NCBI GenBank assembly: GCA_021234155.1
Contig: JAJEKV010000038.1
Span: forward strand, 4,650,847 to 4,714,846
Direction: 5' to 3'
Source of the DNA: Isoetes taiwanensis
Lineage: Eukaryota > Streptophyta > Lycopodiopsida > Isoetales > Isoetaceae
DNA length: 64,000 nt
Shown: positions 12,771 through 22,609 of the stretch, in pieces
Numbering within the stretch: the stretch's first letter is position 1
Layout: each line of letters begins with the position of its first letter
Program-made: the position numbers and the translations under genes
Notes under the pieces: model-generated
The model's input: only the letters and a program-made list of their open reading frames with translations
The model's database searches: none
What the model was told of the DNA's origin: nothing

Positions 12771-12836
12771 TATGAATCCAATAATTTTGTTCGATATAAG
12801 TACAACTCCATTCAATGCAGAAGGCATCCATTTGCT

Positions 12837-13121
12837 ATGTCTCGGCCTGGTTATTCTTATTACAGGGGGTCTACCTTGCCTCCTCGTCCCGAAGATATAG
12901 ACTCCATTACTTGCACTATGACATATAATGATCTTTATAGATGTTCTCAGAAGGGTATCCCCCTTGATCCCTGGCTGGAAGGAGTAGCAGAGGGTCGAAA
13001 TCGTTCTTCCTCCGAGTTTTATCGTGTTGTTATCCACCTTCATCGGGTTCCAGAGCGTCGCATCTATGAGATTAATAGCATCACTCAACTACCATCTCAT
13101 GATGATCCCGAGTGCGAATGA
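12837..13121 (+). CDS. Unknown 94-codon ORF opposite to locus A genes
   Basis: This plus-strand frame has a protein-like composition, with an aromatic N-terminus (SRPGYSYY) and a middle segment YNDLYRCSQKGIPLDPWL. The minus strand is also open across it (12627-13088), so the coding strand is uncertain. No family is recognised. It sits between the minisatellite and the first palindrome array. Confidence 0.25.
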   Translation: MSRPGYSYYRGSTLPPRPEDIDSITCTMTYNDLYRCSQKGIPLDPWLEGVAEGRNRSSSEFYRVVIHLHRVPERRIYEINSITQLPSHDDPECE

Positions 13122-13336
13122 ACTTCTGCATTCATGTATGCTATGCCTCTTATATGAGTTCTAAATTCTGTTACTAGAATATTTCAGACATTCGCTAGTT
13201 ATAAGTAACCATAAGTGATACATGTGATCCATCTATTTACCGCACATTTTCAATTTGGAAAGCTCTTGGCCATTTTCCTTACATGTAGATTCTAAATTCA
13301 GATAAGTATTCTCTTCGCAGTGTGTGGAACAGTCTA

Positions 13337-13470
13337 TTTCGCACCGTAGTCACAGTGCGAAATTGCGCCCTCCAAAAACTTTGGAACTACTATTTTTGCA
13401 TCGTGGCGACGGTGCGAAATAGACCTTCCCACAGAATTGGAATAGTCATTTTTGCACCGTGCCCATGGTC
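13337..13470. repeat. Palindrome array A1 (TTTCGCACCGT stem)
   Basis: Two full and one half copy of a hairpin with 11-bp arms TTTCGCACCGT and ACGGTGCGAAA and a 4-base loop, about 57 bp apart. Single-base changes have decayed some arms. The array lies between the H3-like pseudogene and the next minus-strand ORF. Confidence 0.8.
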
Positions 13471-13623
13471 AACACTAGTAGATAAATACACAGCCGCAAT
13501 AAATAGAATAGCAAATAATTACAGAACCTCAACATTTATTAGAAGGAGAACTAAAATGTAACTATAACGATAAATATTAAAACACTCATATATTAACAAC
13601 CAAAAATGGGTTACAAAAGGCTC

Positions 13624-14424
13624 CTAAGGGAGGCATCCACGGAAGTATCTAGCTAAGGCATAGTCCCTGTCCTGCACAGTAACACGTCATCTGTGCACAC
13701 AACAGCGGACACTGTCTTCAAAGAGGCTAATTAGATGAGCCTCTGCTGCCTCTTGCAGTATATCCAAGGCCTCTGCTTGGATTCTATTCACCTCCTCCTC
13801 CACCATCGGGACGAAGTCTGGTGCTCTCTCCATCCTCTTCCTCCTTGATTCCTTTCTCCTCTCAATAATGGCCTCCATCTCGTACCTGACTATTCTGGCG
13901 AAGGCAAGCTTGGGAATCAGAGGCTGGTTGCATGCCTGCCAGTACCTAATCTCCCTTACAGCCTGAGTGCCAGGAGGAGCACCCTTTATCTTCTCAGGGC
14001 CACCATATCTAATACTAGGCTCCCCTTCCTTCGGCTTCCGCTTATTCCCAAGCTTATCTGTCTCCTTGGCTGCATCTCTCTCAGCTTGTCTCCAACTAGG
14101 AACAAGCTTAGGAGGCTTTGCCGGGCCAGATTTCTTGGGCACGGATTTCTGCTTACGCCGGGAAATGGGCTTCCTAGTACCATTGGAACTGGGTTGCCCG
14201 TGATCAACCTGATCCTGCTGATCATGCTGGTCCTGTTGATGCTGATCATGCCGGGTCCCGCCGATCTTTACCGGGTCCTCGCTAATCCGGCCGATCATGC
14301 TGGTCCCGCTGTTGATCATCATGCCGCACTTCCGAATCCGCTTCTCCACTAGCGGCTCGCTTTGCGTTCCCTTGTTCCTCCACCTCACCGCCGCCAAACA
14401 TTTGGGAATGCAACGTGGAACCAA
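13624..14424 (-). pseudogene. Histone H3-like gene, locus A copy (broken)
   Basis: The minus-strand frame 14424-13687 encodes a basic N-terminal tail (RKPISRRKQKSVPKK) and then an unmistakable H3 block. PGTQAVREIRYWQ aligns to the H3 alpha-N region PGTVALREIRKYQ, LIPKLAFARIVR to the alpha-1 start, and LQEAAEAHLISLFEDS to alpha-2. A TGA at 13687 interrupts the frame. Beyond it the same frame continues RVTVQDRDYALARYFRG to a stop at 13624, matching the H3 C-terminus RVTIMPKDIQLARRIRG. So the stop falls inside the fold. Between alpha-1 and alpha-2 there is an extra stretch of about 20 charged residues (ERRKESRRKRMER and following). CenH3 proteins also have a longer loop 1, but only by a few residues. 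A second array lies upstream at 15145-15370. Confidence 0.85.
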
Positions 14425-14676
14425 CGCCTTAGACGGAGTAACCTCGATTCAGCAGCCCACCGGGCACCATGGCCTGGTCAACCCCCACAAAGCGGCGTGT
14501 GTAGACACCCCCAATGGTTTCCCAAGATGTAATCCAGCTCATTAACCTGAATGGCCGATTCTCCGCGTGCCGGACATGGATGTCATCAACCCGGGCCACA
14601 TGACGATGACCCGACGGCTTCCTCTACCGCCTCGGCCTGGGGGTGGGGAAGGGCGGATCGGGTGTTGGATCCAGAG

Positions 14677-14910
14677 TCAGTGTTCCACCGATACCACAAT
14701 ACATGCGTGCGAACTGGAATATTGTGGCGGTGCTGGCCTCGCATGAAAAACTCCTTCCCCAACAACCTTACCGGCGCTCAGCAAGGAGATCCGAGTAGGA
14801 AACACGTTCGGGTTTTGGAAATATTTGACCACACTATTATTAATAGTGCGGACGACATTTCCAAGGCTTTGCCCGAACCCTTCTGGAAGGACAGTCTCAT
14901 CTACATCCAT
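14677..14910 (-). CDS. Unknown short ORF upstream of the H3-like pseudogene
   Basis: 77 codons from an ATG at 14910; the frame is open further upstream to about 14985. Composition is protein-like (LPEGFGQSLGNVVRTINN). It lies between palindrome array A2 and the H3-like frame, so it could be a lost N-terminal exon of that gene or a separate small protein. The opposite strand is also open (14551-15069), so the call is weak. Confidence 0.22.
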   Translation of the reverse strand: MDVDETVLPEGFGQSLGNVVRTINNSVVKYFQNPNVFPTRISLLSAGKVVGEGVFHARPAPPQYSSSHACIVVSVEH

Positions 14911-15144
14911 CTGCTGGCTTGTGATGGGAATAACTATCTCGGCCTCTATGATGGGAATAGCAGTCTCGGCGCTGCTTGTAATGACCTCTCAACATTCTGG
15001 CGCTGGTCAAGTGCCTCATTTTGTGGGATTTCAGAGCTAGCGCCTTCCATGCACATGAGCGGATTTTAGCAAGGAGAAGAAATTCAAATGAGCAATATTG
15101 TCTGTCCCGGTCCCATAAACCCCTAGACTAAAAAATGTTCATAA

Positions 15145-15370
15145 TAGCCACGGTGCGAAATAGGGCAGTCCAAAAACTTTGGACAGCCTGTTTTCGCACC
15201 GTAGCCACGGTGCGAAATCGGGCAGTCCAAAAACTGCCGACATCCTGTTTTCGCACCGTAACCACGGTGCGAAATAGGGTAGTCCAAAAACTACCGACAG
15301 CCTGTTTTCGCACCGTAGCCACGGTGCGAAACTGCCAACATCCTGTTCTCGCACCATGGCTACGCTCCTG
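15145..15370. repeat. Palindrome array A2 (57-bp tandem units)
   Basis: Three complete hairpins (15191-15217, 15248-15274, 15305-15331) plus half copies at both ends. Each has a TTTCGCACCGT arm, a 4-base loop such as AGCC, and the complementary ACGGTGCGAAA arm. Spacers share the words GGCAGTCCAAAAACT and CGACAGCCTG. The array is on the upstream side of the H3-like pseudogene and the downstream side of P2. Confidence 0.9.
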
Positions 15371-15565
15371 ATGTACATACATGGAAATGACTGAATTCAC
15401 CATTAAAGAAGACCTAACATATACATCTAACAAGGATTTATTGCTGACATTGAATTCTAACAATCAATGAATATCATAGATGAACAATCATACAAAAGCA
15501 ATGTTGTCATATAAAAACAATTCATGAATTTTATAGAAAAGATATTATATTAATACAAAAGTTTT

Positions 15566-17187
15566 TCAAGTACATTTTCTTTTCTTGGCATCAGGGCCTG
15601 GAGTACTCGAATCAAATTCTTCTAAGTCCTCTTCCTTTACTCCAGCCCCAATTGCATCTAACAGATACAATATGTCAGGGTCCTTCTGTGCACAGGACAA
15701 GCGCAGTGCTTTCTTGTCCGCTCCACTCAAGCCTAGAGCTGCTTTATTTGCAAGGACAGAGTACATTTTGAAGCCCCCGAAGAAATACATGGCGATAGCC
15801 CTATCTACTGCTATAACTCGATCATAGTTTGCGGCTAGGGGCATGTGGTTGCCAGCTAAGGACAGAGCTTTAAGCTTGAGGACCTCCTATACTCCAGATG
15901 GACTATATTTATTGTGAAACACAATAATTTCCCCCTTGTGAAGGTAGCCCATATAATGTGCAATACTGGCGTCCCGACCTAGGGTGACTCTCTGATGCCT
16001 TGCACAGAAGTCATCAAATAAATAACTCCTGCATAAAAGAAACATCAGATTCAAGAAGAAATAAAAAATGAATCCAGATAAATACCTCTCTCTTGTCCCC
16101 CTCGACAATAGCTGGGTTTGTTATTTTGAAAGAGGACTTTGACAGCTCACGTTCTATGAACACAGGATCAGTGTTTGAAGAGCTAGCAGCTTCAAATTTA
16201 ACATCTTTCACTGCTTCATACCCTGCTTCAGCTTGCTGCATGACAATTTCAAATGCATCCTCTGGAGGTATTGAGGATCCATCATAAGTCACAGCCTCCA
16301 TCATTTGTCTGGGGACATCAGTCTCAAAGTCTATAAGTCCTTCCAGGCCTACAACATGCGCATATATCTGGCCCAATATCTCGTCTTCTCTCAACCCTGT
16401 CACTTCAGATATGTCCGGCAGCAACAATATGGTCTTCCACCTACATGGATGGGATATGCTTCTGATAACCCCCAAGTAGACAATTTTTTCTCGGAGACCT
16501 CCTCTTCCAGAACCTCGTTCTCCTCATTTTCTAGTATGAGCTTCTCTTCCTCAGGATCTATCGGCTCCTCTACTGGTGAGGCAGGGCGTTCTATTTGAGC
16601 GACCAGTGCACTTGAAGAAGAACTGGCATCTTTGCTTGCCTTAGTGTAAATCATGTATGTGCTGAACATGATATCTAGGCTGAAAAAAATTTCCTTGCCC
16701 TCTTGCCTGCACAGTTCTGCAGGTAGTCTCTTCAAGAACTTTCTAATCCGGTCTTGATCAGGTTTCAGAAACATCTTAATTAAAGCTTACATGCTTAGTG
16801 AAGGCAAACCAGTCACAGGACATGGTTTCACATCAGGACTAGCTCTACCCATGAAGCTATGAAGGATGCCGCATATGCATCAATAAACCTGTTACACTCT
16901 GCCATAATGTCTACTGTCAGGCAAAAATTATTATATACAGTGGTTGCATCCACTGGTTCCTCTAGCTCCTCCTCGAACTCTTCTGGATGCTTCTGACGAA
17001 AATCACGTTCTTTGTCCACTATTTTTTTCATACCATGTGCTAAACAGCTCCCATGCCTTATCCGACCCGCTATTTGCCATTCTCGTGGAGCAGCACCTCG
17101 ATTTATGACAGTTTGAATGTGAGCGCCTTTGTAGTGGCTTGATTTGCAAGAGAGACTAACAACGTGACAACGATGCGAAAATAACAC
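15566..17187 (-). pseudogene. P2 protein, locus A copy (unknown family, frameshifted)
   Basis: Minus-strand frames at 17187-16828, 16774-16400, 16475-16014, 16108-15890 and 15888-15566 read as one protein with frame changes and an in-frame TAG at about 15888. Features in order: a helical N-terminus, FLKPDQDRIRKFLKRLPAEL, a serine then strongly acidic stretch, an LLLPDISEVTGLREDE segment, HKGEIIVFHNKYSPSGV, LAANYDRVIAVDRAIAMYF, and a C-terminus ending PDAKKRKCT. The same blocks appear in the same order in the gypsy element at 46700-48318, which shows this is a real gene family. I know no named family for it. Its upstream side carries palindrome array A3. Confidence 0.7.
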
Positions 17188-17204
17188 TTCCTTAATTTAT
17201 GCTA

Positions 17205-17512
17205 TACACAAATTCGCACTGTGGCTACGGTGCGAAAACAAGACTTCGATAATTTATTCTATGTACAATTTCGCACCGTGGCTACGGTGCGAAAAAACCC
17301 CTTTCATTTTTTATGCTATGTACAATTTCGCACCGTGGCTACGATGCGAAAATACCCTTTCCATTTTTTATGCTAGTCATATTTTCGCACTGTGGCTACG
17401 GTGCGAAAATAGCCCTTCCAAATTTTCTGATATCCACAATTTTGCACCGTAAGTACGGTGTAAAAATACAACATCCATACTTTATGTTGTACAAATTTCG
17501 CACCATAGCTAC
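17205..17512. repeat. Palindrome array A3 (59-bp tandem units)
   Basis: About six tandem units of 59-60 bp. Each has ATTTCGCACCGTGGCTACGG and then TGCGAAAA, so the hairpin arms are the same as in arrays A1 and A2, while the spacers differ (TTTATGCTATGTACA). The array lies directly upstream of the P2 frame. Confidence 0.9.
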
Positions 17513-17594
17513 TTTAAGTCTTATATTCCAATGAAAGCAAATGTTTGCAATTAATATACAATAGATCTCCAATTGACAATCACTTATATTTATA

Positions 17595-18530
17595 TTACAT
17601 AGATTCATATACAGATATGACTTTGGGTGGCATACATGACCCCAATTTACAACATTCTTCTCTGCGTTTTCCCACCTTCTGGCCGTCTATCATAAAATGG
17701 AAGAAATTTAAGTCAGTCTCAAACTCTAATTGCCGTCGAACATCGAATAGAGACCACTCGCTCTCCGCTTTCAGACTTTTGAACAGCTGATTATCCTTAT
17801 GAATGTGCAAGTCTATGACAACAGAATGAGTGCCATCATTGTCATCTTGTTCTACAGGAATCCAGACGTACTTTCTTCCTTCACAAACATTTCGCCATCT
17901 CCTATACTTAAAAGTGACATACAGCGTTTGCTTCCGAATGTAATATCTGAACCGAACCATGTCTCGGCTTATCTTGCATTCAACAGATTCAGCTCCATCG
18001 TGAAGTCGAGCACTCCAACCTTCAAGAAATAGACTATCTAAAAAACTATCCACCGACTGTTGAACTGCAAACATCTTCAAGGTCTTCTTAACATTGTCGG
18101 CGCTCTTGAATAAGGCAATGAACAGATCAATTCCTAAATTTATCTTCACATGCCCGCAGACTCCTCCCTTCTCCTTCAATGCCGTGAACATTTCCTGCGA
18201 CAACTTACTCCGTGCTAATAAGATAGAAGTGGCATCCAGAGGCCTGCAGTATAAATCGGACAGACTGGGCAATGGAAGCTCAATTAGCTTGGATCTTCGT
18301 GGAGAGTATTCATACCTCCAGAACCATATACCGCTTTCTCTGAGCTGCACTGGTGTGCTACCTTCGAACAATAAGGAGCCCATATCTTGGTGAAAGCAAT
18401 GGAATACACTACTTATCGAGTGTGAAGAGACTGTGTTCTCCACATCAGATATACACAAACCTGAGAGAATAGGAATGAACTGGATAAGTAACTGAACTAA
18501 TTTAAATATGGATTGCATAGAAGTATACAC
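17595..18530 (-). CDS. Unknown 311-codon protein, possible ubiquitin-like C-terminal fold
   Basis: A long intact frame of no family I recognise. It opens with a hydrophobic stretch (residues 8-28). A middle part is basic and aromatic (MVRFRYYIRKQTLYVTFKYR). The last 75 residues alternate beta-like and helical segments: VVIDLHIHKDNQLF, LFDVRRQLEFETDL, FHFMIDGQKVGKR, PPKVISVY. That order and spacing resembles ubiquitin-like domains, but I see no diagnostic motif. The next upstream minus-strand ORF starts 30 bp away, so the two may be exons of one gene. It lies just beyond palindrome array A3. Confidence 0.5.
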   Translation of the reverse strand: MYTSMQSIFKLVQLLIQFIPILSGLCISDVENTVSSHSISSVFHCFHQDMGSLLFEGSTPVQLRESGIWFWRYEYSPRRSKLIELPLPSLSDLYCRPLDATSILLARSKLSQEMFTALKEKGGVCGHVKINLGIDLFIALFKSADNVKKTLKMFAVQQSVDSFLDSLFLEGWSARLHDGAESVECKISRDMVRFRYYIRKQTLYVTFKYRRWRNVCEGRKYVWIPVEQDDNDGTHSVVIDLHIHKDNQLFKSLKAESEWSLFDVRRQLEFETDLNFFHFMIDGQKVGKRREECCKLGSCMPPKVISVYESM

Positions 18531-18559
18531 TCACAATTTGCTTCTAACCATGGGAAAGT

Positions 18560-19357
18560 TCATCGCTTGCTTATTTTTTCTTTTGCCATATCTGTTGGAG
18601 TGTATACATGCCTTACTTGTACAAATATCTCTTTGCCTGATCGAAAACCGACCACCAAAGCCTTCCAATGTGCAGAAACATCATTTCTCTTGCATCTTTT
18701 GACTCGCCATTCACCTCGCATTGCAGGGCCTTGCTGCAGTGATTTCATTTCCGTCACCAATTTTTGATTTTCTATCTCCAATTCATTGAGCTTGCTGCAT
18801 TGTTGAGACAACAAGTAGTTCGCCTGTTGGAGCTGATTAACATCTGATAAAACTTTGCAATTGAATCCATACAAGTGGTTATACATGGCACGCAAATGTG
18901 GATCAGTATTACCATTAACCAAATTATTACAGTAACCTAGTAACCCTTGCTGTCCCTTACAAGCAAATTCAATAATACCGGATGCCGAGTGGAAGTTTGG
19001 ATGGGCTCGAGTGAAAGGATCACAAGGATACAGTTGGCCTTTAGCCCAGAGGTCTATATTCATGGCTCCAGAAGCTCGCAATGCATCTTCATCTATTGGT
19101 TGCTTCCAAGTGAACTTATTCCTGTAAGGTAGACATCCTTTTGGCACTTGCACTCTAAATTGACCCTCGGAATTAGTTTGATCCTGAAACAGAAGTATTA
19201 GAGCCAAGAACACTCGAAGGAATGCAATGACAACTCGAAAACCAAATACCTTTGCCATTGACGTTGCAAAAGACCGAGAACCGGAGCGGAGCTTAGAATT
19301 AGGAAGATTCTTGCCAACAAACAGAGCTGGCAAGAATCCGCCATAATTCGAATTCAA
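18560..19357 (-). CDS. Unknown 265-codon protein with a hydrophobic N-terminal segment
   Basis: An intact frame of no known family. A hydrophobic run (VVIAFLRVFLALILLF) near residues 40-57 could be a signal or membrane anchor if translation starts at the inner methionine near 19255. However, exactly that run is bounded by GTATTT and TGTTTCAG, so it could instead be a 66-nt in-frame intron. The middle has Cys-containing segments (LYPCDPF and FACKGQQGLLGYC), then a coiled-coil-like stretch (LNELEIENQKLVTEMKSL). It may form a gene with the downstream 311-codon ORF. Confidence 0.5.
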   Translation of the reverse strand: MNSNYGGFLPALFVGKNLPNSKLRSGSRSFATSMAKVFGFRVVIAFLRVFLALILLFQDQTNSEGQFRVQVPKGCLPYRNKFTWKQPIDEDALRASGAMNIDLWAKGQLYPCDPFTRAHPNFHSASGIIEFACKGQQGLLGYCNNLVNGNTDPHLRAMYNHLYGFNCKVLSDVNQLQQANYLLSQQCSKLNELEIENQKLVTEMKSLQQGPAMRGEWRVKRCKRNDVSAHWKALVVGFRSGKEIFVQVRHVYTPTDMAKEKISKR

Positions 19358-19364
19358 ACAATGC

Positions 19365-19640
19365 TTGGGCGCGATGGCAAGATCGTTGGCGCTCGATGGC
19401 GTGATGGCAAGCTCGATGGCGCGAGGGCAAGCTCGATAGCAAGCTCGTTGGCGTTGAAGCTCGATGGCTGAAGCTCGATGGTGGGAAAATGATAAATCTT
19501 AGATATAATCATCAAATATTCAGGTCGTTAGGAAATAATGATTGCAAAGTTAGGTACGAGGTTAGGTTCGGAGGGGGGGAAGTTAGGTTAGGGGAGAGTG
19601 AAAGTTAGGTATGGAGGGGGGGAAGCTAGGTTCGGGATCT
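19365..19640. repeat. GCTCGATGGC repeats and G-rich leader
   Basis: About eight imperfect copies of AAGCTCGATGGC lie at 19372-19480, followed by three G-rich lines with GTTAGGT words at 19550-19640. The stretch sits directly upstream of the minus-strand ORF pair, so it may be its leader or promoter. Confidence 0.5.
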
Positions 19641-19798
19641 TAACATGGCCCCCTAATATACTCTTACAAGGCCCTTATTTGACCTCAAAAAAACTCTAAT
19701 GTCGTCCCATCCCAGAATAACGATCCGAGGGCTCGGATCGATGCTATTCAAGAAGGCAACAACCAAAATAAGAAAAGATGAGAAAATGGGAGCCCCTA

Positions 19799-20034
19799 TT
19801 AGGTTGCATGTAGGAAGGATCCTAACTTTTAAACATGTTATTATACATAGTATTCCACACACAAATAGAACCATTTTATTGATGCATGTTCAATTCCTTA
19901 AAAACGATCAAAGCAACTATTAGGTTGCATGTAGGAAGGATCCTTAACTTTTAAGCATGTTATTATACACAATATTCGGACACACAAATAGAAACGTTTT
20001 ATTGATGCATGTTCAATTCCTTAAAAAGTATTGT
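19799..20034. repeat. Tandem duplication of about 119 bp
   Basis: Two adjacent near-identical copies, each starting TTAGGTTGCATGTAGGAAGG and ending with CAATTCCTTAAAA. A few substitutions and single-base indels separate them. Confidence 0.85.
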
Positions 20035-21730
20035 TCACTTTAAGCCCTGTGATTATGGTTGTCTATGTCAATAAAAGATTTCCAGCATTTGCACAGAGAT
20101 CGTATACGTCCAAGAACTTCATAGAAAAATGATCTAATCTTATGGGTATAACAGCACAGATTCTTTTTCACTGATACACTTCAAATCATACTTCAGCCAT
20201 GGCTGGCAAAACTACAACAGTGCAGATAGTAATGCCCACTGCCATAGGCGTGATTATGCACCAAAAGCTGGATATAGACTCCCAGACAACTACAATATAA
20301 ATTCAACTGGGCAAGGGTTTTTACTAAAAAGATGAAAAAATTCAAGCTTTTAAGATTTAAATGGCTATAGATGAAATAGTAAGCAGGCTGATGCAGTGCT
20401 TGCTAGGAAAATAAGAGAATGATCTAAAGCAAGGCAAGATCACAATGTTGTAACTGGTATGTCGTTTTCTTGGACCTGTATTTTCTGTGTAGTTGCAGTT
20501 GCTGTGATGATAGAAGTGATGCAAACCTCAATGAATATTAGAGGAGCTGAGGAGATTGCGTAGGCTGAATGTTTCTGGCTTGGGCAACTCCATTATACAC
20601 TTCTAATAGTTCCCCTTAATGTGATGTTCCATATCGCTGATCAAGATTAGTTCTAAAATTGTCAAACTTCACTGTTTTTAATGTTTAATAAGTAATGTCA
20701 GCAATTTGATCAGTTGATTTGCAATATTGAATGTCAATTGAACCATTTATAACATGAAATGCTGGTTATTTTTGGAGCTGAATGATGCTAATGTTATGCT
20801 AAAAAATGCACGCTACTTTGGTATACTTTAAGCCAATCAGGTCCAACCTTTATGCATACAAGTGGACTCAAAATACAGTCGTGGCTTGTGGATTGGCACT
20901 TGCTTTTCCCCTAGATATTCTCACTGCAAAAAGATAAATGCATTGGTTAATCATTAAGCAACACTCAATGAGGTTTATTTTTGACATGCAACTACTCTAT
21001 TTCCATTTGTCAGCAATATATCATGATTGGTGCAATATGCAGCCATCAATATGTCAAAGAAATTGAATTTCTATATTCTATATACCATTTCAAATCATCT
21101 ATGATGAATCTCAAATCATCAGAGATGTTGCTCGCTGTAATACACATGCTTTGCAAAACAGAACTTTAAAAAGAATAAAACATACACTCATGTTACCAAC
21201 ATATAGTCATGTTATCATTGGCTGCCAATTTGCTGAAAATTATAATACTGGGTGTAATGAAACCTATGAAATCTTTTTCATGAAGAAAACCAGAGTTGAA
21301 GTGTCAAAATTCATTGTCAACAACAAAATGCATGCAATATGATTGTCTAATTCTTTCTTCAGAACCTTAAGTCGCAAACTTAAAAGAAGAAACATACCAA
21401 GACCAAGAAGCCAGAGAGGAGATAATGAATTGCTCTAAGCTCTATCAATGTGCTCTACGATCACAGTTTAAGTTTATAGACCAAAGCAAATAATTATAGG
21501 AAGATTACAGAATAAAAATTTATCTAATGCAACCGGCAGCCAGAGACTTTTCCCACAAGAAGTCTGCACCAAAAATCGTCCAACACAGAAGCACAAGAGC
21601 ATTGACCACAACAATTCTGGCCCCTTTTTCTTCCTATGATTAGATTGCTAGGAAGAGTAGGGATGCTGGAAATAGAAATGAGACCACTGACCGTCCTTCA
21701 TGCATTGGGACCGATTCAGAAGTTTTTTAG
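20035..21730. other. AT-rich DNA without recognisable genes
   Basis: Only short ORFs below 65 codons occur, without homology that I can see. I see no RNA gene or repeat of note. Confidence 0.5.
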
Positions 21731-21731
21731 T

Positions 21732-22148
21732 TCAGGCCAGATGCGCAGAGCAGAGACATGAAGGTTTTCGGGTGTTAAAAATTACAGAAAAGTAGAGAAA
21801 AACTTCTCGGATCAAAGAAATTTGTGCAAAGTAAAAAGTGAAGGCAATCAAGTGATTTGCACCTCGATTTTCTTCTTCTTCTGATATACTCAACACTCCT
21901 TGCAACCAATTTGAAAATGCCGCTTGCCTACTGCACTTTCCCTTGTTGGATTCTAGCCCTATCATTTCGCTGCTCCTACTTCCTTTCTTATCTCTCACCC
22001 TCAACCCTGAATGCTCAAATAAATCCGAAACAACATCCATCTTAGAGTGATTAGGCGTCGTAAAGCAGAGGATTGGCTCCATTTTCGAGCAAGGGTTCTT
22101 CTGTTCTTTGTGGAAATAGTGGCCACCAGTACAACAGTAAATAAACAC
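21732..22148 (-). CDS. Unknown 138-codon ORF
   Basis: An open frame with a hydrophilic middle (GLRVRDKKGSRSSEMIGLES) followed by NWLQGVLSISEEEENRG and a hydrophobic C-terminus. The composition is protein-like, but I recognise no family. It lies downstream of the coding fragment at 22230-22600 on the same strand. Confidence 0.25.
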   Translation of the reverse strand: MFIYCCTGGHYFHKEQKNPCSKMEPILCFTTPNHSKMDVVSDLFEHSGLRVRDKKGSRSSEMIGLESNKGKCSRQAAFSNWLQGVLSISEEEENRGANHLIAFTFYFAQISLIREVFLYFSVIFNTRKPSCLCSAHLA

Positions 22149-22229
22149 CAGACTCTGACTATTTTACAAAACCATTCAAGCAAAAACTGTTATAGGATTG
22201 ATTGATTTATTTACCTTTCATGTCAATCA

Positions 22230-22600
22230 CTACTGACCACCATGAGCAGCTCTAGCCATATCCGGAACACCTGCTGGTACAGCCATGTTGGGAAAAAACC
22301 CACCATATGCCTGGCCCTGTATTGCTATAAACTGAACAGGAACACCCGAAAAACGCATTCTAACAACCACACCCGCCGAAGACAGATCTGTGATCATTCT
22401 TGGAGTTATTCCAGCCACCGGAACTATGGATACCTACCAGAAGTTACCCTATAGCTGCCATTTGCATCCAGCTTTGCAGATCTGCTTGCGTCACCACATC
22501 TCCATCTCCATTGCTTAGGAGGAGCAAGCACCGGTTAGCCGGTTTCCAAAGTGGCTGCCCAACAACAGTGGCCACTGCCATTTTACACCCGATAGCAAGT
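22230..22600 (-). pseudogene. C-terminal gene fragment, unknown conserved-looking protein
   Basis: Two minus-strand frames look strongly coding. The first, 22590-22448, reads AVATVVGQPLWKPANR then LLLLSNGDGDVVTQADLQSW. The second, 22433-22230, contains VPVAGITPRMITDLSSAGVV and ends PNMAVPAGVPDMARAAHGGQ. They are separated by only 14-16 bp, too short for an intron, and there is a stop between them, so the frame is broken. The sequence is unlike the surrounding AT-rich DNA. I do not recognise the family. The fragment starts right at a repeat shared with 30.3 kb, so it may have been moved there. Confidence 0.45.
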
Positions 22601-22609
22601 TTGGAGCAA

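Noticed and set aside
13624-14424. Centromeric H3 (CenH3) identity for the locus A gene
   Set aside because: The loop 1 extension is far longer than in known CenH3s, and the rest of the core is no closer to CenH3 than to canonical H3. The gypsy copy has a canonical loop length.
14551-15069. 172-codon plus-strand ORF opposite the locus A H3 gene leader
   Set aside because: The minus strand reads better as protein and fits the gene direction of the locus; composition is that of a shadow.
15566-16108. H2A/H2B-like reading of the P2 C-terminal part (KALSLAGN with a following VIAVDRAIAMY; HKGEIIVFH like the H2B alpha-C region), hinting at a histone doublet
   Set aside because: The LAGN word is absent in the homologous gypsy copy, which has ALGAWRACF at that place, and the alignments to H2A and H2B compete with each other. 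A structure prediction would be needed.
16400-16774. NF-Y/H4-like histone fold in the P2 N-terminal part (IRKFLKRLP to TKASKDAS)
   Set aside because: Only loose hydrophobic pattern agreement; no diagnostic residues, and the region is poorly conserved in the second copy.
11560-19640. Terminal inverted repeats for locus A (C-rich CCTAACCCCTTCCCC at 11640 and the G-rich run at 19600)
   Set aside because: Similarity is low-complexity only and no target duplication is visible.
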